A stretch of DNA of 64,000 nucleotides from Nannocystis bainbridge (GTDB lineage: Bacteria > Myxococcota_A > Polyangia > Nannocystales > Nannocystaceae), in the NCBI RefSeq assembly GCF_028368995.1, contig NZ_JAQNDL010000003.1, positions 434,001-498,000 on the forward strand, written 5' to 3'. Both the position numbers and the translations under genes were made by a program. Within the stretch, counting starts at the first letter, position 1. Every line of letters begins with the position of its first letter. Under the pieces are notes generated by a model. It had not been told where the DNA came from. It saw nothing but the letters and a program-made list of their open reading frames with translations, and did not search any database. Shown here piece after piece: positions 1-11,786 of this stretch.

Positions 1-84
1 GATCTCGGTGAACTCTTTGCCCTTGTCGCGGCTGACGACGGCCTGGAGGGCAAACTGGGGGAACTGATCGCCTACGGTCAACAT
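1..84 (-). CDS. ahpC: AhpC-type peroxiredoxin, 5' end only
   Basis: The first 28 codons of a gene that runs off the left edge. The ATG is at 84 and the frame is open to base 1. The N-terminus reads MLTVGDQFPQFALQAVV, which matches the start of AhpC/Prx1-group peroxiredoxins; these reduce hydroperoxides in the cytoplasm with a catalytic cysteine that would lie beyond the edge. A purine-rich AGGAAGAG sequence sits 11-18 nt upstream of the ATG and fits a ribosome binding site. The gene diverges from a NorR-like activator, so control by that protein is plausible. The subfamily call rests only on this short piece. Confidence 0.72.
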   Translation of the reverse strand, partial: MLTVGDQFPQFALQAVVSRDKGKEFTEI

Positions 85-237
85 GGTCTGGTCTCTCTTC
101 CTTGGGCGAGCGGCAACGCTCGCGGACATGGGTGCAATAGCAGGCGCCGGACCATACGACAGAGTCAACGAAATCAGACACTTGTCCGTTTGCTCGGGGC
201 CGGCCGACCCCGACCGGTCGTGGTCCACCGTCCCATC

Positions 238-265
238 GGTACCGAAACACTGGCATTTCGGTGCC
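238..265. promoter_or_regulatory. 28-bp inverted repeat, candidate operator
   Basis: The arms GGTACCGAAA and TTTCGGTGCC flank an 8-nt spacer; 9 of 10 positions pair. It lies 20 nt before the ATG of the NorR-like gene, in the region shared with the divergent ahpC. The position suggests an operator for autoregulation or for ahpC control. It does not have the GT-N7-AC spacing of Escherichia coli NorR sites. Confidence 0.45.
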
Positions 266-285
266 CGGCGATCCAGACTGGGGCC

Positions 286-1782
286 ATGGACACCGACGAT
301 CTCCTGCGCCGCGGCCTCGACTGGGTGGCTCGGATCGCGCCCTACGACCTCGCCGCCGTGTTCACCCTCGACGACGGCGGCCTGGTCGTCCGCGCCGCCC
401 GCGGCAACCTGGCCAGCCAGGTCCGCGGCCACCGCATCGACCTGGCGCGCTTCCCGACCCTGCGCGAGGCGCTCGAGACGCGCCGCGCCCGCGCCTTCAC
501 CGAGGACGATCACCGCCACGGCGACGGCGATCCCTTCGACGGCGTCCTGGACCTCTCGCCCGGCCACGCCTGCATGGTCGTGCCGCTGCACGCCGCCGGC
601 CGCTCGCTCGGCGTGCTCACCCTCGACCGCACCCACTGCGAGCGCTATCCGCAGGCCGTGGTCGACCAGGTCGAGACCTACGGGCAGATCCTCGGCCTCG
701 CGCTCGACAACGCCGAGCGCCGGGTCGTGCTCGAGACCCTGCGCGAGGCCGAGCTCGAGCGGGCCCGCGAGCAGGACGAGGTCGCCGCCGGCTACGGGGT
801 GCTCGAGCGCAGCGCCAGCCCGGCCGTGCGGGCCGTGGCGGCGCGCGCCCGCCAGGTCGCCGCCACCGACACGCCGGTGCTGATCCTCGGCGAGACCGGC
901 ACCGGCAAGGAGCGGCTCGCCCGCGCCCTGCACCGCTGGAGCGCCCGCGCCGACCGGCCCTTCGTCGCTATCAACTGCGCGGCGATCCCCGCCTCGTTGC
1001 TCGAGAGCGAGTTGTTCGGCCACACCCGCGGCGCCTTCACCGGGGCCACGCGCGACCGCCTCGGCCGGTTCCAGCTGGCCAGCGGCGGCACGCTGCTGCT
1101 CGACGAGATCGGCGAGCTGCCGATCGAGCTGCAGGCCAAGCTGCTGCGCGTCGTGCAGGAGGGCGTGGTCGAGCCGGTCGGCAGCGACAAGAGCGTCAAG
1201 GTCGACGTCCGCCTGCTCGCCGCCACCCACGTCGACCTCGAGAAGGCGATCGCCGGCGGCCGCCTGCGCGAGGATCTTTACTATCGCCTGGCCGTGTTCC
1301 CGCTGCGCCTGCCGCCGCTGCGCCAGCGCCTCGAGGACCTGCCGCTGCTGTCCGCCGCGATGCTCGCCGAACAGAGCCAGCGGACCGGCCGCCGCGGCAT
1401 GCGGATCAGCGAGGACGGCCTGACCCGCCTGCGCGCCCACGCCTGGCCGGGCAACCTGCGCGAGCTCAGCAACGTGCTCGAGCGCGCCACCATCGTCACC
1501 ACCGGCGACGTGCTCGGCCCGGAGGCGTTCGAGCTCGGCGACATGTCCCATGCGCCAGGTCCCGTCGAGCCCGCGCTCACGGCCCCGCCGTCGGCCACGC
1601 CGATGCAGCACGACGGCCGGATCGCCACGCTCGAGGAGGTGACGGCCCTGCAGATCCAGCGGGTCCTGACCCACACGCGCGGGCGGATCTACGGCCCCGG
1701 CGGCGCCGCCGAGCTGCTCGGGGTCCCGCCCTCGACGCTGCAGAGCCGGATGAAAAAGCTCGGCGTCGCCCGCACCGCGTGA
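286..1782 (+). CDS. NorR-like sigma-54-dependent activator (GAF, AAA+, HTH)
   Basis: A bacterial enhancer-binding protein of 498 residues, close to the 504 of E. coli NorR, which senses nitric oxide through a non-haem iron in its GAF domain. The GAF region (about 1-150) keeps the NorR pattern: DPFDG at 82-86, HAC at 94-96 and TLD at 112-114 align with the Asp, His/Cys and Asp residues proposed to hold iron in NorR. The AAA+ domain has Walker A GETGTGKE (202-209), the sigma-54 contact loop GAFTGA (249-254) and Walker B LLLDEIGEL. A Fis-type HTH lies at about 470-492. The ATG at 286 is preferred because the extra 32 codons of the open frame lack family similarity. Divergence from ahpC suggests an oxidative or nitrosative stress role. 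The linker DMSHAPG (419-425) is encoded by a 14-nt repeat pair. Confidence 0.82.
   Translation: MDTDDLLRRGLDWVARIAPYDLAAVFTLDDGGLVVRAARGNLASQVRGHRIDLARFPTLREALETRRARAFTEDDHRHGDGDPFDGVLDLSPGHACMVVPLHAAGRSLGVLTLDRTHCERYPQAVVDQVETYGQILGLALDNAERRVVLETLREAELERAREQDEVAAGYGVLERSASPAVRAVAARARQVAATDTPVLILGETGTGKERLARALHRWSARADRPFVAINCAAIPASLLESELFGHTRGAFTGATRDRLGRFQLASGGTLLLDEIGELPIELQAKLLRVVQEGVVEPVGSDKSVKVDVRLLAATHVDLEKAIAGGRLREDLYYRLAVFPLRLPPLRQRLEDLPLLSAAMLAEQSQRTGRRGMRISEDGLTRLRAHAWPGNLRELSNVLERATIVTTGDVLGPEAFELGDMSHAPGPVEPALTAPPSATPMQHDGRIATLEEVTALQIQRVLTHTRGRIYGPGGAAELLGVPPSTLQSRMKKLGVARTA
1541..1568. repeat. 14-nt palindromic unit pair inside the NorR-like gene
   Basis: Units start at 1541 (ACATGTCC...) and 1555 (CCAGGT...), exactly 14 nt apart. 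They encode the linker between the AAA+ and HTH domains, where an insertion would be tolerated. Confidence 0.6.
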
Positions 1783-1847
1783 GGCGCGAGCGGCCAGCGG
1801 AGCCTCGCGGCGACGAGGCCCGACGTCTGCCAGATCCGTCCGAATGG

Positions 1848-1903
1848 ACATGCCCGTTCGAGCATGCCCTTTCGGGCATGTCCACGACGACATGCCCTAA
1901 AGT
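1848..1903. repeat. Palindromic array, 4 units of 14 nt
   Basis: RCATGY cores start at 1848, 1862, 1876 and 1890, each 14 nt apart. The array fills most of the gap between two convergent genes. Adjacent units pair as hairpins, so a bidirectional terminator role is possible. Confidence 0.85.
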
Positions 1904-1914
1904 TCAGCGACGCC

Positions 1915-2565
1915 TCAGCGGAACAGCAGGCTCCACAGCGCGTCGACCATCGACTCGGCCACGATCTCCTGCTTCACCGGCCGGCCGGTCTCGAGCTGGG
2001 GCGGCGGCGGTGGCACGCTGCGGGCGGCCGCGCGGGCGCGGGCCGCCTCGCCGATCGCCCGCCCGCCGGCCCGCAGGAACGCCTCCACCTCCTCGAGCTC
2101 GCCGGCGTCGAGGAACAGCCCGTGGTGGCGGCACTCGTCGACGATCACCCCGCTGATCGAGCCGAAGTTGCGGCGGTTCATCACCTCGCGGCAGCGCGGG
2201 CACTCGCGGTAGCGGACATCGGACTCGCGGGTCGCCGGCGCGGGCACGCGGGCGCGCAGGTCGGCCTCGTGCATGGCCCCGGTCCCGGGGCTGGGGTCGA
2301 GGCCGGAGGTCAGCACCTCGAGCTCGCCGGCGTCGAGCCAGATCCCGCCACAGCCCGCGCAGGTGTCGAACTCGATCCCGTGGCGGACGGCGGTCGCGTG
2401 CAGCGGCTCGCCGCAGCCCGGGCAATCGCCGCCGCGGGGCGTCCGGGCGCCCGGATCGCGGTACTCCGGCGGGCGAGCGGGCTCGTCGGGCAGCAGGTCG
2501 GCCAGGGCCTGTGAGATCCGGGCAGCGCGGGCGCGGGACTCCTCCGTCGGGCGGGGACGACGCAT
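1915..2565 (-). CDS. TFIIB-type zinc-ribbon protein, two ribbons
   Basis: A 216-residue protein with two copies of the zf-TFIIB (PF13453-like) ribbon. The first has CPGCGEPL, then CAGCGGIWLDAGEL. The second has CPRCREVM, then CRHHGLFLDAGELEE, where one cysteine is replaced by histidine, still able to bind zinc. The C-terminal part is Pro/Ala-rich. The function of such proteins is not established; nucleic-acid or protein binding is a guess. The ATG at 2565 (MRRPRPTEES) is used because the longer frame overlaps the divergent LOG gene start region. The gene ends just beyond a repeat array. Confidence 0.7.
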   Translation of the reverse strand: MRRPRPTEESRARAARISQALADLLPDEPARPPEYRDPGARTPRGGDCPGCGEPLHATAVRHGIEFDTCAGCGGIWLDAGELEVLTSGLDPSPGTGAMHEADLRARVPAPATRESDVRYRECPRCREVMNRRNFGSISGVIVDECRHHGLFLDAGELEEVEAFLRAGGRAIGEAARARAAARSVPPPPPQLETGRPVKQEIVAESMVDALWSLLFR

Positions 2566-2620
2566 GACCGCACGATACCAGCGAACGCCCGGTCCCGTGG
2601 TAAGAAGCCCGCGAGCGCTC

Positions 2621-3220
2621 ATGAGCACGACGCGAACCTTCCGCCGGATCTGCATCTTCTGCGGCTCGAACAGGGGTCTCGAGCCCGGCTTCGCCGAGGT
2701 CGCCCGCGGCGTCGGCGAGCACCTGGCCCGCAGCGGGATCGGCGTCGTCTACGGCGGCGGCAAGATCGGCCTCATGGGCGAAGTCGCTGACGCGGCCCTG
2801 CGCGCTGGCGGCCAGGTGTTCGGCGTCATCCCGCAGAAGCTGTGGGACGTCGAGGTCGGCCACGGCGGCCTCACCGAGCTGTTCGTGGTCGACAGCATGC
2901 ACGCCCGCAAGATGATGATGGCCCAGCTCAGCGACGCCTTCATCGCCCTGCCCGGCGGCTTCGGCACGCTCGAGGAGCTGTTCGAGGCGATCACGTGGAT
3001 GCAGCTCGGCTACCACCGCAAGCCGGTCGGCCTCGTCAACGTCGGCGGCTACTACGACCACCTGCTGGCCTTCCTCGACCACGGCGCCGCCCAGGGCTTC
3101 GTCCGTGACAGCCACCGCCCGCTGATGCTGGCGGCGCCCGACATCGGCGGCCTGATCGAGCAGATGGCCCACGTCGAGATCCCCCACTTCAGCCTCGGCC
3201 ACGCCCCGCCGCGGCTGTAG
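2621..3220 (+). CDS. LOG-family protein (TIGR00730 type)
   Basis: A 199-residue Rossmann-fold protein of the LOG/TIGR00730 family, whose characterised members hydrolyse nucleoside 5'-monophosphates such as cytokinin ribosides to the free base and ribose 5-phosphate. Seen directly: the N-terminal ICIFCGSNRG, the YGGGKIGLMGEVADA loop, and the catalytic signature PGGFGTLEELFEAITW. Length and motif order fit the family. Many bacterial members have no known physiological role, so no pathway is assigned. The start ATGAGCACG at 2621 gives the usual length. The gene diverges from the zinc-ribbon gene, with 55 nt between starts. Confidence 0.85.
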   Translation: MSTTRTFRRICIFCGSNRGLEPGFAEVARGVGEHLARSGIGVVYGGGKIGLMGEVADAALRAGGQVFGVIPQKLWDVEVGHGGLTELFVVDSMHARKMMMAQLSDAFIALPGGFGTLEELFEAITWMQLGYHRKPVGLVNVGGYYDHLLAFLDHGAAQGFVRDSHRPLMLAAPDIGGLIEQMAHVEIPHFSLGHAPPRL

Positions 3221-3257
3221 CCGCGAGGCGCCCCGCCGCCCGGCTCACGCCGCAGCG

Positions 3258-3355
3258 CGCTGTCTCAATAGACATGTCCTCTCGGACATGTCTATTTCGC
3301 CATGTCCGGACGGACATGCCCCCGGGGGCATGACCTATCCGCCATGTCCGCGCAG
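3258..3355. repeat. Palindromic array, 6-7 units, overlapping a gene end
   Basis: Cores start at 3272, 3286, 3300, 3314, 3328 and 3342, all exactly 14 nt apart, with a degenerate unit at 3258. The last two units lie over the stop codon and final codons (WLRGHGG) of the kinase gene on the minus strand. Confidence 0.9.
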
Positions 3356-6049
3356 CCAGGCCTCGATCTCGGCCCGGTCGGCGCTCGCGTCCAGCCCCGT
3401 CAGCTCCTCCGCGGCCGCGCGGGCCAGCGCGCGCGCCTCGGCCTGGGTCGCCTTGCGGGCCCAGCGGGTGCGGGCCAGCGCGAAGCGGGCCCACGCGGCG
3501 TCGCGCGGGCGCTCGTGGGCGGCGTACAGCTCGAGCGCGCGCTCGAACTGACGCGCCGCCTCGCCGACGCGGTTGCGGGCCAGCGCCACCTCGCCGAGGC
3601 CGGTCAGCGCCGGCGCCACGTCGAGGTCCTCGGGCCCGCGGGACGTCTGGAAGATGCCGAGCGCGCGCGTGTAGAAGCGGGCCGCCTTGTCGAGGTCGCC
3701 GCGCTGCAGGTGCAGCTCGCCGAGGCTCAGCAGCGCGTAGCCGACCTCCGGGTGCTCCGCGCCGAGGGCCTTGGCCGCGCCGACGGCCGCGCGCTCGAGC
3801 AGCTCCAGCGCCTTGGCCGACTCGCCGCGGCTGCGGTAGATGTTGCCGAGGTCTTGCTGGGCGTGCGACGCCTCGATGCTCTCGGCCCCATTGGTCTGCT
3901 CGCGGATCGCCAGCGCGCGCAGGCCGAGGCGCTCGGCCTTGTCGAGGTCGCCGCGGTCGAGCGCGAGGCGGGCCAGGTTGCCGAGCGCCAGCGCGACGTC
4001 GGGGTGCTCGGGCCCGAGGATCCGCTCGAACAGCTCGAGCGCCCGCTGGTAGCACACGCGCGCGTCCTCGAGGCGGTCGCGGCGGTAGTGCAGGTTGCCG
4101 CGGTTGTTGAGCGGCCCGGCCATCTCGAGCGCGTCGGCCCCGAGCTGCTCGCTGACGATCGTCAGGATCTGCTCCATCACCTCCTCGGCCTCGTCGAGTC
4201 GGCCGCGGTCGAGGTAGATGAGCCCGAGGATGTTGAGCGCCCAGGTGCCGCGCAGCGTGGTCGCCTCGCCCTGGGCCACGTTCATCGCCTGCGCCAGCCT
4301 GGCCCAGCGGATGCCCTCCTCGTGGCGAGCCATGCGACCGCCGACGAGGTCGGCCATGCCGGTGACGATGTCGGTGAGCAGCGCGTCCTGGCCGGTCTCG
4401 GCCGCCAGCACCATCGCCTCGTCGAGCCACGCCTCGGCCTGCTTGAGGTCGGAGACATCGCTGGCGAACATCGCCGCGCGGAAGCGGGCCAGCGCCGCCA
4501 GCGGGCGCCAGCCGACCGCGTCAGCCTCGGGGATCAGCGCGCGGCTCTGCCCCAGCCCCTCCTGAAAGCGACCGGTCACCCCGAGCGTCCGCACCTGCCG
4601 CAGCGCCTGGCGCACGCGCAGCACCTCGGCGCGCACCTGCTCGTCGGCGGGCGGCGGCGACTGGCGGGCCAGATACGACAGGTCGAGGCAGGTCGTCGGC
4701 GGCGGCAGGTCGCTCACCGCCGCGACCGCGTGCTGGACCGCGTCGGCGTCGATCGCCGCGAACCGCTCGAGCGTGCCGTCGAACGCCCAGCGCGCGTCGA
4801 GCAGGCACTCCTCGGCGCGGCCGACCAGGTCGCTCGACCAGCGCGGATCGATGCGGGGCATCATGCACAGCCGCGACTTGGCGTCCGCCCACGACGCGGT
4901 GAACACCTCGACGATCGCCGACGCGCGCCGGAACGTGCGCTCGCCGAGCGCCGGCGCCGCGGCGATGAACGCCGCCTCCACGCCCGGCCGCGCCGCCGCC
5001 CACTGCGTCACCAGCTCCTGCCCGCCGTCCCAGCACGCCTCGGCCTGCCAGCGGCCCTGCACCTGCGTGTACCCGACCTCGCCGGCGATCACGGCCCCGA
5101 GCCCGAGCACCGCCGCCGCCGCGAACCTTCGCCGTCGCCGCGGCGTCCCGCTCTCGAGCTCGGCCAGCAGCGCCGCCATCGACGGCCACCGCTGCGCCGG
5201 CTCGCTCTGCATCCCGCGCTCGATCGCCTGCCGCAGCCACGACGGCACCTTCGCCCCCGCCGGCGGCTCGCGCCGCTTGTTGCCGAGGATCGCCGCGCGA
5301 AAGTCCTCCGTCGTCTTGCCCGCGTACGGCCGCTCGCCGTACAGCCCCTCCCACAGCGACACGCAGAACGCGAACTGATCGGTGCGCGCGTCGACGACCG
5401 CGCCGTTCCAGTGCTCGGGCGCCATGTAGGCCGGCGTGCCCATCAGCGAGCCCGCCTCCGTCACTCCGCTCCACAGCACCGCCGTCGGCGCCCGCATCAC
5501 CGTGTTCTCCTCCGGGCTGCGCGTCGCCAGCTCGCCGCGCGCCAGCCCGAAGTCCATCACCCGCACGCGGCCGTCCTTGCCGACCATCGCGTTGAGCGGC
5601 TTGAAGTCGCGGTGGACCAGGCCCGCGCTGTGGGCCGCCGCCAGCCCGCGCCCGGCCTGCAAGTACGCGCCGAGGATCTCCCGCGGCCCGTGCAGCTTGA
5701 CCCACGCGTGCAGCGTCGAGCCCGACACGTACTCCATCGCCAGGTAGAGCGTGTTGGCGTACTCGCCGACCTCGAACACCTGGACCACGTTGGGGTGTGA
5801 CAGCAGCGCCAGCGCCTGGGCCTCGCGGCGCATGCGGTCGCGCTCGTCGGCCCCGCCGCTGCCGCGCAGCAGCTTGATCGCCACGCGGCGGTTGAGGTCG
5901 GCGTCGTAGCCGAGCAGCACGCGGCCCTGCGCCCCGGCGCCGAGGCTGCCGAGCACGTGGAAGCGGCCGATCCGGCGCGGGAGGCCGTCGCCCTCGTCGC
6001 GCGGCGCCGCCTCCACGCGGGTCTTGTCGTCCTCGGGGGGGCCGGGCAT
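3335..6049 (-). CDS. Ser/Thr protein kinase with TM segment and TPR domain
   Basis: A Hanks-type kinase of 904 residues. The kinase domain (about 29-300) has the glycine loop GAGAQGRV, the ATP-binding lysine VAIKLL (K59), HRDFKPLN (147-154), DFG (167-169) and APE (210-212), so it should be active. RRRRRFAAAAVLGLGAV (about 304-320) marks a single membrane span. A long helical region then leads into tetratricopeptide repeats over roughly 540-860, a layout common in myxobacterial kinases in which the outer part likely binds a partner. The start MPGPPEDDKT at 6049 is taken because upstream codons are Arg-rich and family-unlike. The C-terminal codons are formed by the palindromic array. The substrate is unknown. 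Confidence 0.85.
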   Translation of the reverse strand: MPGPPEDDKTRVEAAPRDEGDGLPRRIGRFHVLGSLGAGAQGRVLLGYDADLNRRVAIKLLRGSGGADERDRMRREAQALALLSHPNVVQVFEVGEYANTLYLAMEYVSGSTLHAWVKLHGPREILGAYLQAGRGLAAAHSAGLVHRDFKPLNAMVGKDGRVRVMDFGLARGELATRSPEENTVMRAPTAVLWSGVTEAGSLMGTPAYMAPEHWNGAVVDARTDQFAFCVSLWEGLYGERPYAGKTTEDFRAAILGNKRREPPAGAKVPSWLRQAIERGMQSEPAQRWPSMAALLAELESGTPRRRRRFAAAAVLGLGAVIAGEVGYTQVQGRWQAEACWDGGQELVTQWAAARPGVEAAFIAAAPALGERTFRRASAIVEVFTASWADAKSRLCMMPRIDPRWSSDLVGRAEECLLDARWAFDGTLERFAAIDADAVQHAVAAVSDLPPPTTCLDLSYLARQSPPPADEQVRAEVLRVRQALRQVRTLGVTGRFQEGLGQSRALIPEADAVGWRPLAALARFRAAMFASDVSDLKQAEAWLDEAMVLAAETGQDALLTDIVTGMADLVGGRMARHEEGIRWARLAQAMNVAQGEATTLRGTWALNILGLIYLDRGRLDEAEEVMEQILTIVSEQLGADALEMAGPLNNRGNLHYRRDRLEDARVCYQRALELFERILGPEHPDVALALGNLARLALDRGDLDKAERLGLRALAIREQTNGAESIEASHAQQDLGNIYRSRGESAKALELLERAAVGAAKALGAEHPEVGYALLSLGELHLQRGDLDKAARFYTRALGIFQTSRGPEDLDVAPALTGLGEVALARNRVGEAARQFERALELYAAHERPRDAAWARFALARTRWARKATQAEARALARAAAEELTGLDASADRAEIEAWLRGHGG

Positions 6050-6231
6050 GCGGGCCGACGAGCATAACCGGCTTCGCCGCGCGGCCCCAAGTGGTCTCGC
6101 GCCCGCACGCCCGCGAACGCGTACGCGTGATTCTGCGCCGCGGCTCGGGCCGCCGCGTCCGCTGCGAGTCGTGCGGCCACGCAAGAACCTGGCCCGAAGA
6201 CCAGGTCCTCAAGCACCCTCGCCGCGCTCCG

Positions 6232-9876
<3,645 letters not shown>

Positions 9877-10823
9877 GGCCGAAGGCTTACCACGCCTCGC
9901 GCCGCGCTCGCGTGCCTCGCCCTCGCGACGCTCGCATGCTCTCGTCACACCGAGGTCGACAGCGGGGACGGCGCAGCGGGATCCACCCGGCCAGCCGCGG
10001 GCGAACGCACCGTCCACCTCGCCCTGGAGACCGCGTTCCACTCGCTGGATCCAGCCGACGCGGGCGACGCCGTCAGCCGTCGCTTGACCTCACAGATCTT
10101 CGACACGTTGCTCGACTGGGATCCACACGCCGATCCCCCGCGCCTCGTGCCCGAGCTGCTCGCCGACCTGCCCGAGATCAGCCCCGACGGTCTCACTTAT
10201 TCGTTGCGCTTGCGGGAGGGTCCGCGGTTCCAGCGCGACACCTGTCTCAAAGACCAGGCGCGTCCCGTCCGCGCCGGCGACGTCGCGGCCTCGCTGCTGC
10301 GCATCCGCCCGGACAAGCACGCCGCGTGGTCGCTGCTGGCCGGCCGGATCGCCGGCCTCGACGCCTGGCATCGCACGCCCGACGAGCGCGCGCCGATCAC
10401 CGCCGACGACGCGGCCGGCACCGTCACTCTCCGGCTCACGCGCCCGCAGCCGGAGTTCGCGGCGATCCTCGCCCACCCCGCGCTGGCGATCGTCCCGCCC
10501 GAGTGCGTCGATCACTACGACGGCTCGGCGCCCGAGCGCCCGCGGTTCGCCCGCCATCCGGTGGGCAGCGGGCCCTATCGCCTCGACCACGCCGCCAGCG
10601 AGTTCCCACGCACCGCCGTGCTCGTGGCCACCGACGCGCCGCGCCCGTACCCGCAGCCGCCCGGGCGGCCGCCGCTGCCGTGCACGCAGGCACCCGCGGC
10701 CGCGCGCGTGGTGCTGACCCACTTCCAGCACGGCGAGCCGGCCCTGCGCGCCTTCCAGGCCGGCGAGCTGGCGGCGATCGTGCCCGGCCAGGCGCAGTTC
10801 GCCGAGGTGGTGGCGCTCGGGCG

Positions 10824-10865
10824 ACCTGTCCCCGGGGCCCTGCCCTCCGGGACAGGTCTCGAAAA
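10824..10865. repeat. Three 14-nt units inside the binding-protein gene
   Basis: Units start at 10824 (ACCTGTCC), 10838 (CCCTGCCC) and 10852 (ACAGGT). The outer units form a strong hairpin, and the translation is RPVPGALPSGTGL. Confidence 0.6.
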
Positions 10866-11143
10866 ATTCCCGGTCGCCGCGATCGACCTCCTCTACTTCA
10901 ACATGGCGAGCCCGGAGATCGGGCATCACCCCGACCCGGCCCGCGCGCGCGAGAACCTGGCCCTGCGCCGCGCGATCGCCCGCGCGTTCGATGTCCCGCG
11001 CTACCTCGAGGTCGTGCGCAACGACGCGTGGGCCGAGGCTAGCGCCAGCGTGCTGCCGCGCGAGGTCTCGCCGCGCGTCGATCTCGCGGACGCACCGGCC
11101 CGGCCCGACCTCGCCGGCGCGCTGCAGATCCTCGCCGACGCCG

Positions 11144-11171
11144 GCCTGTCCCACAGGACATTTGTCTTGAA
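11144..11171. repeat. 14-nt unit pair inside the binding-protein gene
   Basis: Units start at 11144 (GCCTGTCC) and 11158 (ACATTT), in frame within the coding sequence (GLSHRTFV). Confidence 0.5.
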
Positions 11172-11620
11172 CTACTGGGGCGGCCCCAGCGAGCCCGAGC
11201 GGCAAGAGGCCGCGCTCCTGCGCGAGTTCCTGCGCCCGCTCGGCGTCGACCTCCGCTTCACCCCGCGCGACAATTTCCTGTTCGACCCGGGCCTGCGCGC
11301 CTCGGCCCACCTGTTCGGCCTCCGCTTCGACGCCGACTACCTCGACCCGAGCAATTTCTTGTCGTCGCTGACCTGCCAGGCCCCCGACAACCTGGCCGGC
11401 TTCTGCGACCCGGGCTACGACGCCGCCTACGCCGCCTTCGCCGCCCTGCCCCCCGGCCCGACCCGCGACGACGCAGCCCGCCGCCTCCAGGCGCTGCTCG
11501 GCGAGCAGATGCCCGTGCGACCGATCGATCAACCGAGCGCGTGGTACCTCCACCAGCGCTGGCTCGGCGGACTGGTCCGCCACCCGCTGGCCGGCCTGCG
11601 CATCGAGCTGCTGTGCCCCG

Positions 11621-11731
11621 ACATGCCCTGAAGGACATGCGCCGTCTCAATGCATCTTGAGACATGTCCATGAGAGCATGCCTCTTTGGACATAAACTTT
11701 CGCGCATGCTCTGGGAGACATGTTCCGATTG
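11621..11731. repeat. Palindromic array of about 8 units
   Basis: Units start at 11621, 11635, about 11648, 11662, 11676, 11690, 11704 and 11718. All steps are 14 nt except one 27-nt double step. It begins inside the binding-protein gene, whose last residues CPDMP and stop it encodes, and fills the gap to the convergent kinase gene. Confidence 0.9.
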
Positions 11732-11786
11732 CCGAGGAGCGAGTGAAGCGCCGGGCTCCATTGAAGCGGGCCGCCAGAGCGCGGGG

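Noticed and set aside
130..152. A sigma-54 promoter before ahpC on the minus strand (GG and GC elements)
   Set aside because: The gap between the GG and GC is 11 nt; sigma-54 needs 10, so the match is not convincing.
3258..3355. The 14-nt arrays as a CRISPR array
   Set aside because: Repeat and spacer together are only 14 nt, the spacers are 4-6 nt and related to each other, and no cas gene is present.
3302..5800. An 832-codon plus-strand frame opposite the kinase gene
   Set aside because: Composition is antisense noise and the minus-strand frame has full kinase motifs.
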